NCBI GenBank assembly: GCA_902540275.1
Contig: CACBMB010000005.1
Coordinates: 1-64,000, forward strand
Direction: 5' to 3'
Source of the DNA: an uncultured Pelagibacteraceae bacterium
Lineage (GTDB): Bacteria; Pseudomonadota; Alphaproteobacteria; Pelagibacterales; Pelagibacteraceae
Length of the DNA: 64,000 nt
Position 1 is the first letter of the stretch. Each line of letters begins with the position of its first letter. The notes beneath the pieces are model-generated. The model saw only the letters and a list, made by a program, of their open reading frames with translations. It was not told the DNA's origin and made no database searches. Shown here piece after piece: positions 54,445 to 62,811 of this stretch. A program made the translations under genes and the position numbers.

Positions 54445-54501
54445 AAGCTTAACTTAATTACTATGTTGAATAATTTCAACTAACAATTACATTAAAGACA
54501 A

Positions 54502-54927
54502 ATGAACACAGCACTTTTAACGATAATTTTAGTTCCAATAATAGAAATTTATCTATTTATAAAGATAGGTAATCAAATCGGAGCATTTAATACAATCTCT
54601 TTAATATTTATCACAGCTATAATTGGAGTTATATATGCTAGGTACGAGGGACTAAATACTCTTAAATCTGGATTTTCACAACTAATAAAAAATGAACTTC
54701 CAGCGTATGAAATAATCTCAGGTGCTGCAATTGCTTTTGCTGCATTACTTTTAATAATACCTGGCTTTGCCACTGATCTAATTGGCTTTTTAATCATATT
54801 TCCGCTCACTAGAAAATTATTTTTTGGGAAATTTTTAAAAAATTACAAAAACACAAAAACTTCTAATAAACCATATATAGATGGAGAATTTGAAGATATA
54901 AAAGATGATGATGAAAGAAAATTATAA
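54502..54927 (+). CDS. fxsA: FxsA family membrane protein
   Basis: 141 residues, three or four membrane helices. LVPIIEIYLFIKIGNQIGAFNTISLIFITAIIGVIYARYEG and AAIAFAALLLIIPGFATDLIGFLIIFPLTRKLF are the FxsA family pattern; the E. coli member suppresses F exclusion of phage T7. It is upstream of and overlaps secB by 23 bases, a neighbour pair known in alphaproteobacteria. Confidence 0.92.
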   Translation: MNTALLTIILVPIIEIYLFIKIGNQIGAFNTISLIFITAIIGVIYARYEGLNTLKSGFSQLIKNELPAYEIISGAAIAFAALLLIIPGFATDLIGFLIIFPLTRKLFFGKFLKNYKNTKTSNKPYIDGEFEDIKDDDERKL

Positions 54928-55333
54928 AATTTTAGGAAAATTTATAAAAGATATGTCTAGTGAAACACCTGATATTGAAACTTTTTTATTTGTTAAAGAT
55001 AATATTTCAAAATATCATTTAAATATTGATATTAGCTCAAAAGCTCTAAAAAATAAATTAGTTGAAGTTAATACAACTCTCAGATTTGAGGATAAAAGTG
55101 ATAATGAAAAAAAATCTTTATTTGAAATTATTTTTGCAACTATTGTAAAAATTGGAGAAGAAATAAAAGAAAAAAAAGACTTACAAAAAATTCTTCTTTG
55201 TGATGTGCAAAAAGAAATTTATCCAAACTTAGAGACATCATTTATAAATTTACTTAATGATTCTGGTTATCCTGGGATAAAATTTGAGAAAAAAATTGAT
55301 TTTGAAAAGCTTTACAATGAAAAATTTAATTAA
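54905..55333 (+). CDS. secB: Protein-export chaperone SecB
   Basis: 142 residues (three ATG codons in a row at the start; the third may be used). NYKILGKFIKDMSSETPDIETFLF and VNTTLRFEDKSDNEKKSLFEIIFATIVKI match SecB, with a C-terminal PNLETSFINLLNDSGYPGIKFEKKIDFEKLY, the region near the substrate groove. It keeps secreted proteins unfolded for SecA. The terminus of its gene overlaps the convergent dnaQ by eight bases. Confidence 0.9.
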   Translation: MMMKENYKILGKFIKDMSSETPDIETFLFVKDNISKYHLNIDISSKALKNKLVEVNTTLRFEDKSDNEKKSLFEIIFATIVKIGEEIKEKKDLQKILLCDVQKEIYPNLETSFINLLNDSGYPGIKFEKKIDFEKLYNEKFN

Positions 55334-55991
55334 AAAAATTTTTCTTTAACTCTTTTTTTAAGTATTTTGAATGATTTTGCTTTTCTTGATCTGTCACTTT
55401 TATAACTTTTTTAAAGTACAAGACTTTTTTATCTGAAAATTCAATTTTATTTTTAAACTCGTTATTAAAGTTTAAAGTTGGTTCTTTTTGATCTATTAAA
55501 TTAATATAAACTTTTGATAACAAATCACAATCGACAAGAGCGGTATGTTGTGTTCTTTTAGAATTATCAATTCTATAGCGTTTACATAAAGCATCTAAGC
55601 TGATTGAGGAACCTGGGAATTTGTCTCTTGCTAAAATTAGCGTATCAATTATTTCATTATTAATTTTCTTTTTACCAATAATTTGTAATTCATTATTTAA
55701 ATGTGATAAGTCAAATTCTGCATTATGAATAATCAATCTTTTACCACTAATAAAATCTAAAAGTTCATCAACAACTTCTCTAAATTTTTTTTTTGATGAC
55801 AAGAATTCATCTGTATAACCATGAACTTCCAAAGCTTTCTCTGAAACTTTCCTCTCAGGGTTTAAATAACAATGAAAGGTTTTTTTAGTTGGAATTAAGT
55901 TATCTAGCTCTATACAGCCTATTTCTACTATTCTATGACCATCTTTAACTGAAAGACCAGTTGTTTCTGTATCTAATATTATTTCTTTCAT
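55326..55991 (-). CDS. dnaQ: DNA polymerase III epsilon subunit (DnaQ-type 3'-5' exonuclease)
   Basis: 221 residues, DEDDh exonuclease. Exo I LDTETTGL (Asp7, Glu9), Exo II in HNAEFDLSHLNNEL, and Exo III QHTALVDCDLLSKVY with the catalytic His and Asp. It proofreads during replication. It is in the minus-strand run maf-aroE-coaE-dnaQ seen next to the origin in alphaproteobacteria. Confidence 0.94.
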   Translation of the reverse strand: MKEIILDTETTGLSVKDGHRIVEIGCIELDNLIPTKKTFHCYLNPERKVSEKALEVHGYTDEFLSSKKKFREVVDELLDFISGKRLIIHNAEFDLSHLNNELQIIGKKKINNEIIDTLILARDKFPGSSISLDALCKRYRIDNSKRTQHTALVDCDLLSKVYINLIDQKEPTLNFNNEFKNKIEFSDKKVLYFKKVIKVTDQEKQNHSKYLKKELKKNFFN

Positions 55992-55994
55992 TTT

Positions 55995-56561
55995 TTAAAT
56001 TTTTTGCAAGATATTTTTAACACACTTTTTTATCGTTTTTTTATTAAAATTATTATTAATCACAAAATGAGATTTTTTTTTTTTAAAGTCGAGTGGCAGT
56101 TGAATATTTCGAAATTTTTTTATTAATTTGTGATTATAGTTTTTTCTTTTTCTAAGCCTCTTTAATACCTCTCTTTTTTTACTTTTAACAAATATCAAAA
56201 TATCACTTTTTTTATAAATTTTATTTTCCAACAAAAGAGGTATATCTAAAATTACAATTTTTTTGTTTTTGTTTTCTTTTAAAAAAAGATTTAATTTATT
56301 TCTTATTTCAATATGAACAATTTTAATAATTTTTTTTAAATTTTTTTTTTTATCTAATATAGCTCTTGTAATAATCTCTTTGTTAACAGGAGGTGTATTA
56401 AAGTATTTAGGTAAAACTTTTTTAAACTTTAAAAAAATTTTTTTATCCTTTTTATATAAGTTTGCAACTTCCTGATCTGCATTAAACACAGGATAACCAA
56501 AGCATTTTGCTATAAAAGTTTTGCCTGATCCAATATCTCCTACAATTCCAATTCTTTTCAT
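55995..56561 (-). CDS. coaE: Dephospho-CoA kinase
   Basis: 188 residues, P-loop kinase with GDIGSGKT (8-15), FGYPVFNADQEVANLYK (adenine and acceptor site with Asp) and IVILDIPLLLENK for the second Asp. It phosphorylates dephospho-CoA, the last step of CoA synthesis. Strongly lysine-rich, in line with the AT-rich region. Its start overlaps the aroE stop by a base. Confidence 0.93.
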   Translation of the reverse strand: MKRIGIVGDIGSGKTFIAKCFGYPVFNADQEVANLYKKDKKIFLKFKKVLPKYFNTPPVNKEIITRAILDKKKNLKKIIKIVHIEIRNKLNLFLKENKNKKIVILDIPLLLENKIYKKSDILIFVKSKKREVLKRLRKRKNYNHKLIKKFRNIQLPLDFKKKKSHFVINNNFNKKTIKKCVKNILQKI

Positions 56562-57352
56562 TAATCTAAAATTTTATCTACATCTTCATCAATAATTGGA
56601 TAAATTTTATGCCAAATTTTAAAAGAGGCAGCGGCCTGATAAATAAACATTTTTTTCCCATTTTCAGTCTTATTCCCCATTGCTTTAGCTTTTTTTAAAA
56701 AATTTGTTTCTTTTGGATTATATATTACATCATAATAAAGTTTACCCTTCTCAATCTTTGAAAAATCTAAGTTAATCTCATCTTTATTATCTAAACCTAA
56801 GCTGGTTGCATTGATTACCATGTCAAAATTAGGAACTTCTCCCCAATTAATTACCGATAAATCATTAAAAATATTATTTAAACCCTCTGCTTTAGTTTTA
56901 GTTCTATTTGATATAAAAATTTTTGATGATTTCATCCTTTTTAAAGAAAATATAATAGACGGCACTACCCCACCTGCACCAAGAATAAAAATTTTTTTTC
57001 CTTTAACATCAAATTTTATTTTTGATAAAGAAAGTTCAAACCCATCCACATCTGTATTGTGTCCTTTTACTTTACCATTATCTAGAAAAATTGTATTTAC
57101 CGATTGTGTTTTTTCAGCTTCTAAACTTAATTCGTCTAAATATGATATAATTTCTTTTTTAAATGGAACAGTTACATTTATGCCGTAGATTTCATTATTT
57201 TTAACTCTCAATATAAATTTTTTAAGATCATTACTATCTAATTTTTCTTTATCATAAATCCCGTTAATATTATTTTTTTTTAACCAATAATTATGTAGTT
57301 TTGGCGACAGTGAGTGACTTATAGGATTTCCAATTACTAAAAATTTTTTCAT
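56561..57352 (-). CDS. aroE: Shikimate dehydrogenase
   Basis: 263 residues. Shikimate-binding NPISHSLSPKLHNYW, catalytic Lys65 in NVTVPFKKEI and Asp101 in GHNTDVDGFE, NADP motif LGAGGVVPSI and C-terminal IYQAAASFKIWH. It reduces 3-dehydroshikimate. Between maf (one base away) and coaE. Confidence 0.95.
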   Translation of the reverse strand: MKKFLVIGNPISHSLSPKLHNYWLKKNNINGIYDKEKLDSNDLKKFILRVKNNEIYGINVTVPFKKEIISYLDELSLEAEKTQSVNTIFLDNGKVKGHNTDVDGFELSLSKIKFDVKGKKIFILGAGGVVPSIIFSLKRMKSSKIFISNRTKTKAEGLNNIFNDLSVINWGEVPNFDMVINATSLGLDNKDEINLDFSKIEKGKLYYDVIYNPKETNFLKKAKAMGNKTENGKKMFIYQAAASFKIWHKIYPIIDEDVDKILD

Positions 57353-57353
57353 T

Positions 57354-57938
57354 TTATTTGTAATTTTTTAAATATTCTTTGATTGTTTTAATAGGAAGTC
57401 CCATTATAGTATTTTCATCTCCCTCAATATATGCAAATAACTCTTTTCCTTCACCTTCAATTTGATAAACATTATAAGCGAATAATGCTTTATCTGTTAT
57501 CTTAGTTAAATATTTTTTCAACTCTTCATTGCTAAATTCTTTCATTTTTAAAGTGGCTTTGTCTGTGTAATTCCAAATCATTTTTCCATTCTTAGAAATG
57601 CATACTGAACTAACAAGATTATGTTTTTTCCCATTCAATTTTTTTAAAATATTTAGTGCTTCTTCTCTATTTCTAGGTTTAGATATAAGCTCACCATCTA
57701 AATCTATTACGCTGTCCGCTCCTAATACAAGTAAATCAAAATTTTTTAGACTTACTTTGTTAGCTTTTAATTCAGCTAAATTTTTTGATATAATCGTTGG
57801 CGTAGCATTTTCTTTTAATAAACTTTCTTTAACAAGATCCTCATCAACATTTGAAGGCTCTACTCGATTTAATATCTTATTTTTATCAAGTATTTCCTTT
57901 CTTACTTTACTTTTGGAAGCAAGAATTAATTCAACCAT
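57354..57938 (-). CDS. maf: Maf-like nucleotide pyrophosphatase
   Basis: 194 residues. LILASKSKVRKEIL (S-x-S-x-x-R), VLGADSVIDLDGELISKP and KNGKMIWNYTDKATLKMKEF mark the Maf/YhdE family, which hydrolyses dTTP, UTP or modified nucleotides to monophosphates. Which subfamily is uncertain from motifs alone. It overlaps the start of the upstream PEP synthase regulator gene by eight bases and is in the usual order with aroE. Confidence 0.9.
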   Translation of the reverse strand: MVELILASKSKVRKEILDKNKILNRVEPSNVDEDLVKESLLKENATPTIISKNLAELKANKVSLKNFDLLVLGADSVIDLDGELISKPRNREEALNILKKLNGKKHNLVSSVCISKNGKMIWNYTDKATLKMKEFSNEELKKYLTKITDKALFAYNVYQIEGEGKELFAYIEGDENTIMGLPIKTIKEYLKNYK

Positions 57939-58755
57939 TTTTTTTATATATTTCGTGTATTTTTATTATCGAAGCAGCTGTTTCTTCTACAGATTTTCTT
58001 GTAACGTCAATCATGGGCCATTTATATTTCTTAAAAGTATTTTTAGCTTCTTCTACTTCTTTTCTTATTTTATCTAGGTCTGTATAAGATTTATTTTCAG
58101 TTTCTTTTAGTGAATTCATTCTATTTTTTCTTATTTCACTTAATCTTTCTGCCTCCGTGCTTAAACCCACAATGCATAAACTTTTAGGATTTTTTTTTAA
58201 AAGTGTTGGAATTGAATTCTCATTAACCAAAGGAATATTAGAAGTTTTAAATCCTTTGTTTGCTAAATAAATTGAAGTTGGAGTTTTGCTAGTTCTGCTA
58301 ACACCTAATAATATTATATCAGATTTTTCTATTTCTTTAACAAGATTTCCATCATCATGATTCATTGTAAATTGTATTGCTTCAATTCTTTTATAATATT
58401 CTTCATTCAAAACGTGTTGCCCGCTTGGTTGGTGAGATGCTTTTTGGTTTAATAATTTAGAAAAACTCAAAATTAAATCTCCCAAAACTCCGAAGCAAGG
58501 TATTTTTTTATCACTACTTGTATTTGCTAAATATTTAGCTAAATTGCTATCTACAATCGAGTACAAAATTATTGCGTTTGTGTTTTTTTCTGCATCTAGC
58601 AAAATTTTTAAAATTTGATTTTCTGTACGAGTAAATGAAAATGTATGCACATTATATTCAATATTTTGAAATTGAGCTTTAATTGCAAGAAATATTCTAT
58701 CAAGAGTTTCGCCAGTTGAGTCCGAAATTAAATATATTTGATAAGTATTATTCAT
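57931..58755 (-). CDS. ppsR: Pyruvate,water dikinase / PPDK regulatory protein (DUF299)
   Basis: 274 residues. P-loop-like GVSRTSKTPT (151-160), LISDSTGETLDRIF at the start and HDDG at 133-136, all DUF299 marks. The family is a bifunctional kinase and pyrophosphorylase controlling PEP synthase or pyruvate phosphate dikinase. In Caulobacter and Rickettsia relatives this gene lies next to the origin, on the side opposite hemE, as here. No target dikinase is in the window. Confidence 0.92.
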   Translation of the reverse strand: MNNTYQIYLISDSTGETLDRIFLAIKAQFQNIEYNVHTFSFTRTENQILKILLDAEKNTNAIILYSIVDSNLAKYLANTSSDKKIPCFGVLGDLILSFSKLLNQKASHQPSGQHVLNEEYYKRIEAIQFTMNHDDGNLVKEIEKSDIILLGVSRTSKTPTSIYLANKGFKTSNIPLVNENSIPTLLKKNPKSLCIVGLSTEAERLSEIRKNRMNSLKETENKSYTDLDKIRKEVEEAKNTFKKYKWPMIDVTRKSVEETAASIIKIHEIYKKNG

Positions 58756-59035
58756 GTATTAATTGTTAATAACTTTGTATTTTTTAAATCATATTAAGTA
58801 TTTTTAAAGTTCTAAAATTTATATTGTAAAACTGGGTTTTTATTAACATTATAAAACATGTGGATATAGTTTTTCACATTTTAAGCGATTAGTACATTGG
58901 CTCAATTTTACCTATTTATTTGACTGTTTTTTGATACTAAATGTTAATAATTAGTTTAAAAAATGTTAATAAAATTTAGTCTACACAATTCACAAGCTAT
59001 ACTACAAATACAATTAATTATATTTAACTATTATT
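58756..59035. other. oriC: Candidate chromosomal replication origin (oriC) between ppsR and hemE
   Basis: A 280-base gap, the longest in the window, of very high AT content. It lies between the duf299 and hemE genes, the location of oriC in Caulobacter and Rickettsia. Genes on the left run minus and those on the right plus. It holds four copies of TTATTAACA/TGTTAATAA (58764, 58840, 58942 and 58964 as start positions) that fit the DnaA-box pattern TTATNCACA at eight of nine places, plus ATATCCACA on the minus strand at 58859-58867 and TTTTTCACA at 58870-58878. It must also contain the hemE promoter. Origin activity is inferred. Confidence 0.65.
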
Positions 59036-60037
59036 ATGTCTCCTATTCAAGAAGTAATTATTAATAAAAAAACAAGTATAAATCCTATATGGATAATGAG
59101 ACAAGCTGGAAGGTATTTACCTGAGTTTCGTGAGATAAGAGCAAAAAATCCAGATTTTATAAAACTTTGCTTAAATCATAAACTTTCATCTGAAATTACG
59201 CTCCAACCACTTAAGAGATATAATTTTGATGCTGCGATAATCTTTTCAGATATTTTAATGGTACCATACGGGTTAAACCAAAAAGTTGAATTTAAAAAAA
59301 ATTTTGGGCCTCTGTTAGGAGATTTAAATTTAGATAAAGCTTCTTCAATGCAAGAGAATAAATTTACAGAGAGACTTAAGCCTGTTTATAAAGCCCTAGA
59401 AATAGTAAGTAACAATAATTTAACATCGAATAAAAGTACGATAGGTTTTGTTGGCGCACCTTGGACCCTAATGGTCTATATGATAAATAAACAGTCTCCA
59501 AAGCTGAAATTAAAAAAAAATTTCTTTGATGATGAATTATTAATTAATAAAATTTTATTAATTTTAGAAAAATTTTTAAAAATTCACATAAAATGTCAAG
59601 TTGATAATGGTGCTCAAATTATTCAAATCTTTGATAGTTGGGCAGGATTGTTAGATGTAAAAGATTTTTCTAAATATATCTATAATCCAACATTATCTTT
59701 AGTTGAATTTACAAAGTCTTTAAATGTTCCTGTTATCTGTTTTCCGAAAGGAATTAAAAATTATAAGAATTATTGTGAAATTATTAACCCTGATGCTATT
59801 TGTATTGATTATGAGGTGGACCCTTTGCAAGCAAATAAAGATATTAAAATACCGATTCAAGGTGGAATGGATCCAAAAGTTTTATTGACTGACAAAGAAA
59901 ACTTAAAAAAAGAGGCAAAGAGATATCTAGATATATTTAAAGATCATCCCTATATTTTCAATTTAGGTCATGGAGTTTTGCCTGAAACAGATCCTAATAT
60001 GATGGACTATCTTGTTAAAATAGTAAAAGATTATTAA
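59036..60037 (+). CDS. hemE: Uroporphyrinogen decarboxylase
   Basis: 333 residues. PIWIMRQAGRYLPEFREIR and FSDILMVPYGLN (catalytic Asp), with FVGAPWTLMVYMI and the ending PYIFNLGHGVLPETDP, are HemE signatures. It decarboxylates uroporphyrinogen III to coproporphyrinogen III. It opens the plus-strand run hemE-hemH-hemJ-rho on the right of the candidate origin; hemH starts directly after the stop. Confidence 0.97.
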   Translation: MSPIQEVIINKKTSINPIWIMRQAGRYLPEFREIRAKNPDFIKLCLNHKLSSEITLQPLKRYNFDAAIIFSDILMVPYGLNQKVEFKKNFGPLLGDLNLDKASSMQENKFTERLKPVYKALEIVSNNNLTSNKSTIGFVGAPWTLMVYMINKQSPKLKLKKNFFDDELLINKILLILEKFLKIHIKCQVDNGAQIIQIFDSWAGLLDVKDFSKYIYNPTLSLVEFTKSLNVPVICFPKGIKNYKNYCEIINPDAICIDYEVDPLQANKDIKIPIQGGMDPKVLLTDKENLKKEAKRYLDIFKDHPYIFNLGHGVLPETDPNMMDYLVKIVKDY

Positions 60038-61036
60038 ATGGAAAATATTGCTGAACATCCCGTAATAAAATTTGGAAAAACAGGCGTTTTAATCATTAAT
60101 TTAGGAACGCCAGATTCAACAAGTTGGTTTGATATAAGAAAATATTTAAAAGAATTTTTATCCGATAGGAGAGTGATAGAAGTTAATCCCATTCTTTGGC
60201 AGATAATTCTTAATATCTTTATTTTAAACTTTAGGCCTTCTAAAACTGCCAAAGCTTATAAAGAAATTTGGATGAAAGAAGAAAATGTTTCTCCACTTCT
60301 CTATTACACAAGAGAACAGGCCAAAAAAATATCTAGTAATTTTACTCAAGAAAATGTGATTGTAGATTTTGCAATGAGGTACGGCAATCCAAGTATAAAA
60401 AGTAAAATTATGAAATTACATAGCCAAGGTTGTGAGAATTTAATAATATTACCTCTATACCCCCAGTATGCTGCAGCGACTACAGCAACAGTCTGTGATG
60501 AAGTTTACAGGACTCTTATGAAAATGAGATGGCAACCATCATTAAAAATAATACCACATTATGAGTCTGATCCTTTATACATAGACGCATTGGTAAATTC
60601 ATTAAATAGAAAAATAAAAGAAATTGATTGGAAACCAGACTTAATTTTAGCATCTTATCACGGCATTCCTAAAAAATATTTTGATAAAGGAGACCCTTAT
60701 CATTGTTATTGTCATAAAACTTCTAGACTGATTTCGGAAAAATTTAATTTGATTGAAATTAAAACAACTTTTCAGTCAAGATTTGGCCCACAAAAGTGGC
60801 TTGAACCATATACAGACAAAACTCTAGAAAGCTTGCCTAAAGAAGGAAAAAAGAATGTCCTTACAATATGTCCGGGTTTTTCTTCAGATTGTGTTGAAAC
60901 TTTAGAGGAAATATTAATTCAGGGTAAGGAAAGTTTTTTAGATTCGGGTGGTGAAAATTTTGATATGGTTCCATGCTTAAACGACAGTGATGACCATATA
61001 TTTTTACTCAAATCTTTAATCCAAAAAAGTATCTAA
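60038..61036 (+). CDS. hemH: Ferrochelatase
   Basis: 332 residues. LIINLGTPDSTSWFDIRKYLKEFL and DRRVIEVNP, catalytic His in LASYHGIPKKYFDKGDPYHCYC, and the Glu in GFSSDCVETLEEI are visible. It inserts iron into protoporphyrin IX. No extra iron-sulfur tail is seen. It overlaps hemJ by one base. Confidence 0.97.
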   Translation: MENIAEHPVIKFGKTGVLIINLGTPDSTSWFDIRKYLKEFLSDRRVIEVNPILWQIILNIFILNFRPSKTAKAYKEIWMKEENVSPLLYYTREQAKKISSNFTQENVIVDFAMRYGNPSIKSKIMKLHSQGCENLIILPLYPQYAAATTATVCDEVYRTLMKMRWQPSLKIIPHYESDPLYIDALVNSLNRKIKEIDWKPDLILASYHGIPKKYFDKGDPYHCYCHKTSRLISEKFNLIEIKTTFQSRFGPQKWLEPYTDKTLESLPKEGKKNVLTICPGFSSDCVETLEEILIQGKESFLDSGGENFDMVPCLNDSDDHIFLLKSLIQKSI

Positions 61037-61467
61037 TGAATACTTATCTACTTTTCAAATCTCTTCATCTGGTATCAGTTATTTCTTGGATGGCTGGCCT
61101 TTTATATCTTCCAAGAATATTTGTTTATCATTCTGAAAATAATAATGAAATTATAACTACAGTTTTTAAAACTATGGAAAGAAAACTGTTTTATTATATA
61201 ATGACACCAGCAATGATCTTGAGTTGGTTATTTGGATTAGTGCTTATTCATGAGATAGGATTTGTTCAATTATCAAGTTTATGGCTTCAGTTAAAACTTA
61301 TTTTAGTTTTAATATTAACCGGATATCACTTTTATCTAGGTGTTTTGCTTAATAAATTTAAGCTAAATCAAAATCAAAAATCATCAAAATTTTATAGATA
61401 TATTAACGAAATACCCACTTTATTACTGATTTTAATCATTTTTATAGTTATTTTTAAGCCAATCTAA
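61036..61467 (+). CDS. hemJ: Protoporphyrinogen oxidase HemJ
   Basis: 143 residues, four membrane helices. LFKSLHLVSVISWMAGLLYLPRIFVYHSE (heme-ligand His) and the second region with WLQLKLILVLILTGYHFYLG match the UPF0093/HemJ family, the alternative protoporphyrinogen IX oxidase of alphaproteobacteria and cyanobacteria. It completes a local hemE-hemH-hemJ cluster. Starts within the last base of hemH. Confidence 0.94.
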   Translation: MNTYLLFKSLHLVSVISWMAGLLYLPRIFVYHSENNNEIITTVFKTMERKLFYYIMTPAMILSWLFGLVLIHEIGFVQLSSLWLQLKLILVLILTGYHFYLGVLLNKFKLNQNQKSSKFYRYINEIPTLLLILIIFIVIFKPI

Positions 61468-61535
61468 GGTTGAATTATAAATAATAGTATATATATTCTA
61501 AATATTATTAAGTCCTTAATAATCAATTAAAAATC

Positions 61536-62804
61536 ATGAACATTCAAGAACTAAAATTAAAATCATCTGAACAGCTTATTACTCAAGCCGAAGAACTTGG
61601 AATTGAAAATGCAAGCACTTTAAGAAAGCAAGAAATTCTTTTTGCAATACTAAAAAAGGTAGCCGAAAAAGAGGAAATTACTGGAGCAGGCGTATTACAG
61701 CTTCTTCAGGATGGATTTGGTTTCTTGAGAGCGATGGAGTCAAATTATTTACCTGGCCCAGATGACATTTATGTAAGTCCAACTCAAATAAGAAAATTTG
61801 GATTAAGAACTGGAGATACAGTAGAAGGACCAGTTAGAGCACCAAAAGCCGGAGAAAGATATTTTGCTCTACTTCAAGTAAGCAAGATAAATTTTGAGGA
61901 ACCAGAAAAATCTCGACATAAGATTGCATTTGATAACTTAACGCCTCTATATCCTGACAAGCAATTGGTAATGGAAATAGAGTCTTCAAAACCTGATAAA
62001 AAACAAGATTTAACACCAAGATTGATTGATTTAGTAAGTCCAATAGGTAAAGGTCAAAGATCGATTATAATTTCACCTCCCAAAGCTGGAAAAACAATGA
62101 TTCTTCAGAGTATTGCAAATTCTATAGCCAAAAATTATCCCGAGTGCTATTTGATAGTTTTGCTAATTGATGAAAGACCCGAAGAGGTTACAGACATGCA
62201 AAGAACTGTAAAAGGTGAAGTTATCAGCTCGACTTTTGATGAACCTGCTCAACGACATGTTGCAGTTGCTGAAATGGTGATCGAAAAAGCAAAAAGATTA
62301 ACAGAGCATAAAAAAGATGTAGTCATACTTCTAGATTCTATCACTAGACTTGGAAGAGCTTACAATGCTGTAATTCCTAGTTCTGGAAAAGTTTTAACCG
62401 GTGGTGTTGATGCGAATGCTTTACAAAGACCAAAAAGATTTTTTGGTGCAGCTAGAAATATTGAAGAAGGAGGTTCATTAACAATAATTTCTACAGCACT
62501 GATTGATACTGGAAGCAGGATGGATGAGGTGATTTTTGAGGAATTTAAAGGAACCGGTAACAGCGAAACAGTTTTAGATAGAAAAATAGCTGACAAAAGA
62601 ATTTACCCTGCTATTGATATTACAAAATCAGGAACTAGACGGGAAGAACTTTTATTTGATAAAAATGACCTTCAAAAAATGAATGTTCTGAGAAGAATTA
62701 TTGCTCCTATGGGGACTATGGATGCTATTGAATTTATAAGCTCAAAATTAAAAGATACTAAAAATAATTCTGAGTTTTTTAATTCTATGAATAAGCCCGC
62801 TTAA
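61536..62804 (+). CDS. rho: Transcription termination factor Rho
   Basis: 422 residues. N-terminal RNA-binding OB domain ([33 protein letters not shown]), Walker A PPKAGKT (181-187), [14 protein letters not shown], the Q loop and [31 protein letters not shown], and the [26 protein letters not shown] secondary site are all present. Its presence matters here because convergent genes in this window have no room for intrinsic terminators. Position after hemE/hemH matches other alphaproteobacteria. Confidence 0.98.
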   Translation: MNIQELKLKSSEQLITQAEELGIENASTLRKQEILFAILKKVAEKEEITGAGVLQLLQDGFGFLRAMESNYLPGPDDIYVSPTQIRKFGLRTGDTVEGPVRAPKAGERYFALLQVSKINFEEPEKSRHKIAFDNLTPLYPDKQLVMEIESSKPDKKQDLTPRLIDLVSPIGKGQRSIIISPPKAGKTMILQSIANSIAKNYPECYLIVLLIDERPEEVTDMQRTVKGEVISSTFDEPAQRHVAVAEMVIEKAKRLTEHKKDVVILLDSITRLGRAYNAVIPSSGKVLTGGVDANALQRPKRFFGAARNIEEGGSLTIISTALIDTGSRMDEVIFEEFKGTGNSETVLDRKIADKRIYPAIDITKSGTRREELLFDKNDLQKMNVLRRIIAPMGTMDAIEFISSKLKDTKNNSEFFNSMNKPA

Positions 62805-62811
62805 ACTTTAA

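Noticed and set aside
57598..58077. 159-residue plus-strand frame across maf and ppsR
   Set aside because: It is the complement of two well-supported overlapping genes, with Phe- and Ser-rich low-complexity sequence typical of antisense of lysine-rich genes.
58756..59035. dnaA or a small coding gene in the candidate origin gap
   Set aside because: No convincing coding frame was seen in either strand of this very AT-rich gap; dnaA is not in the window.
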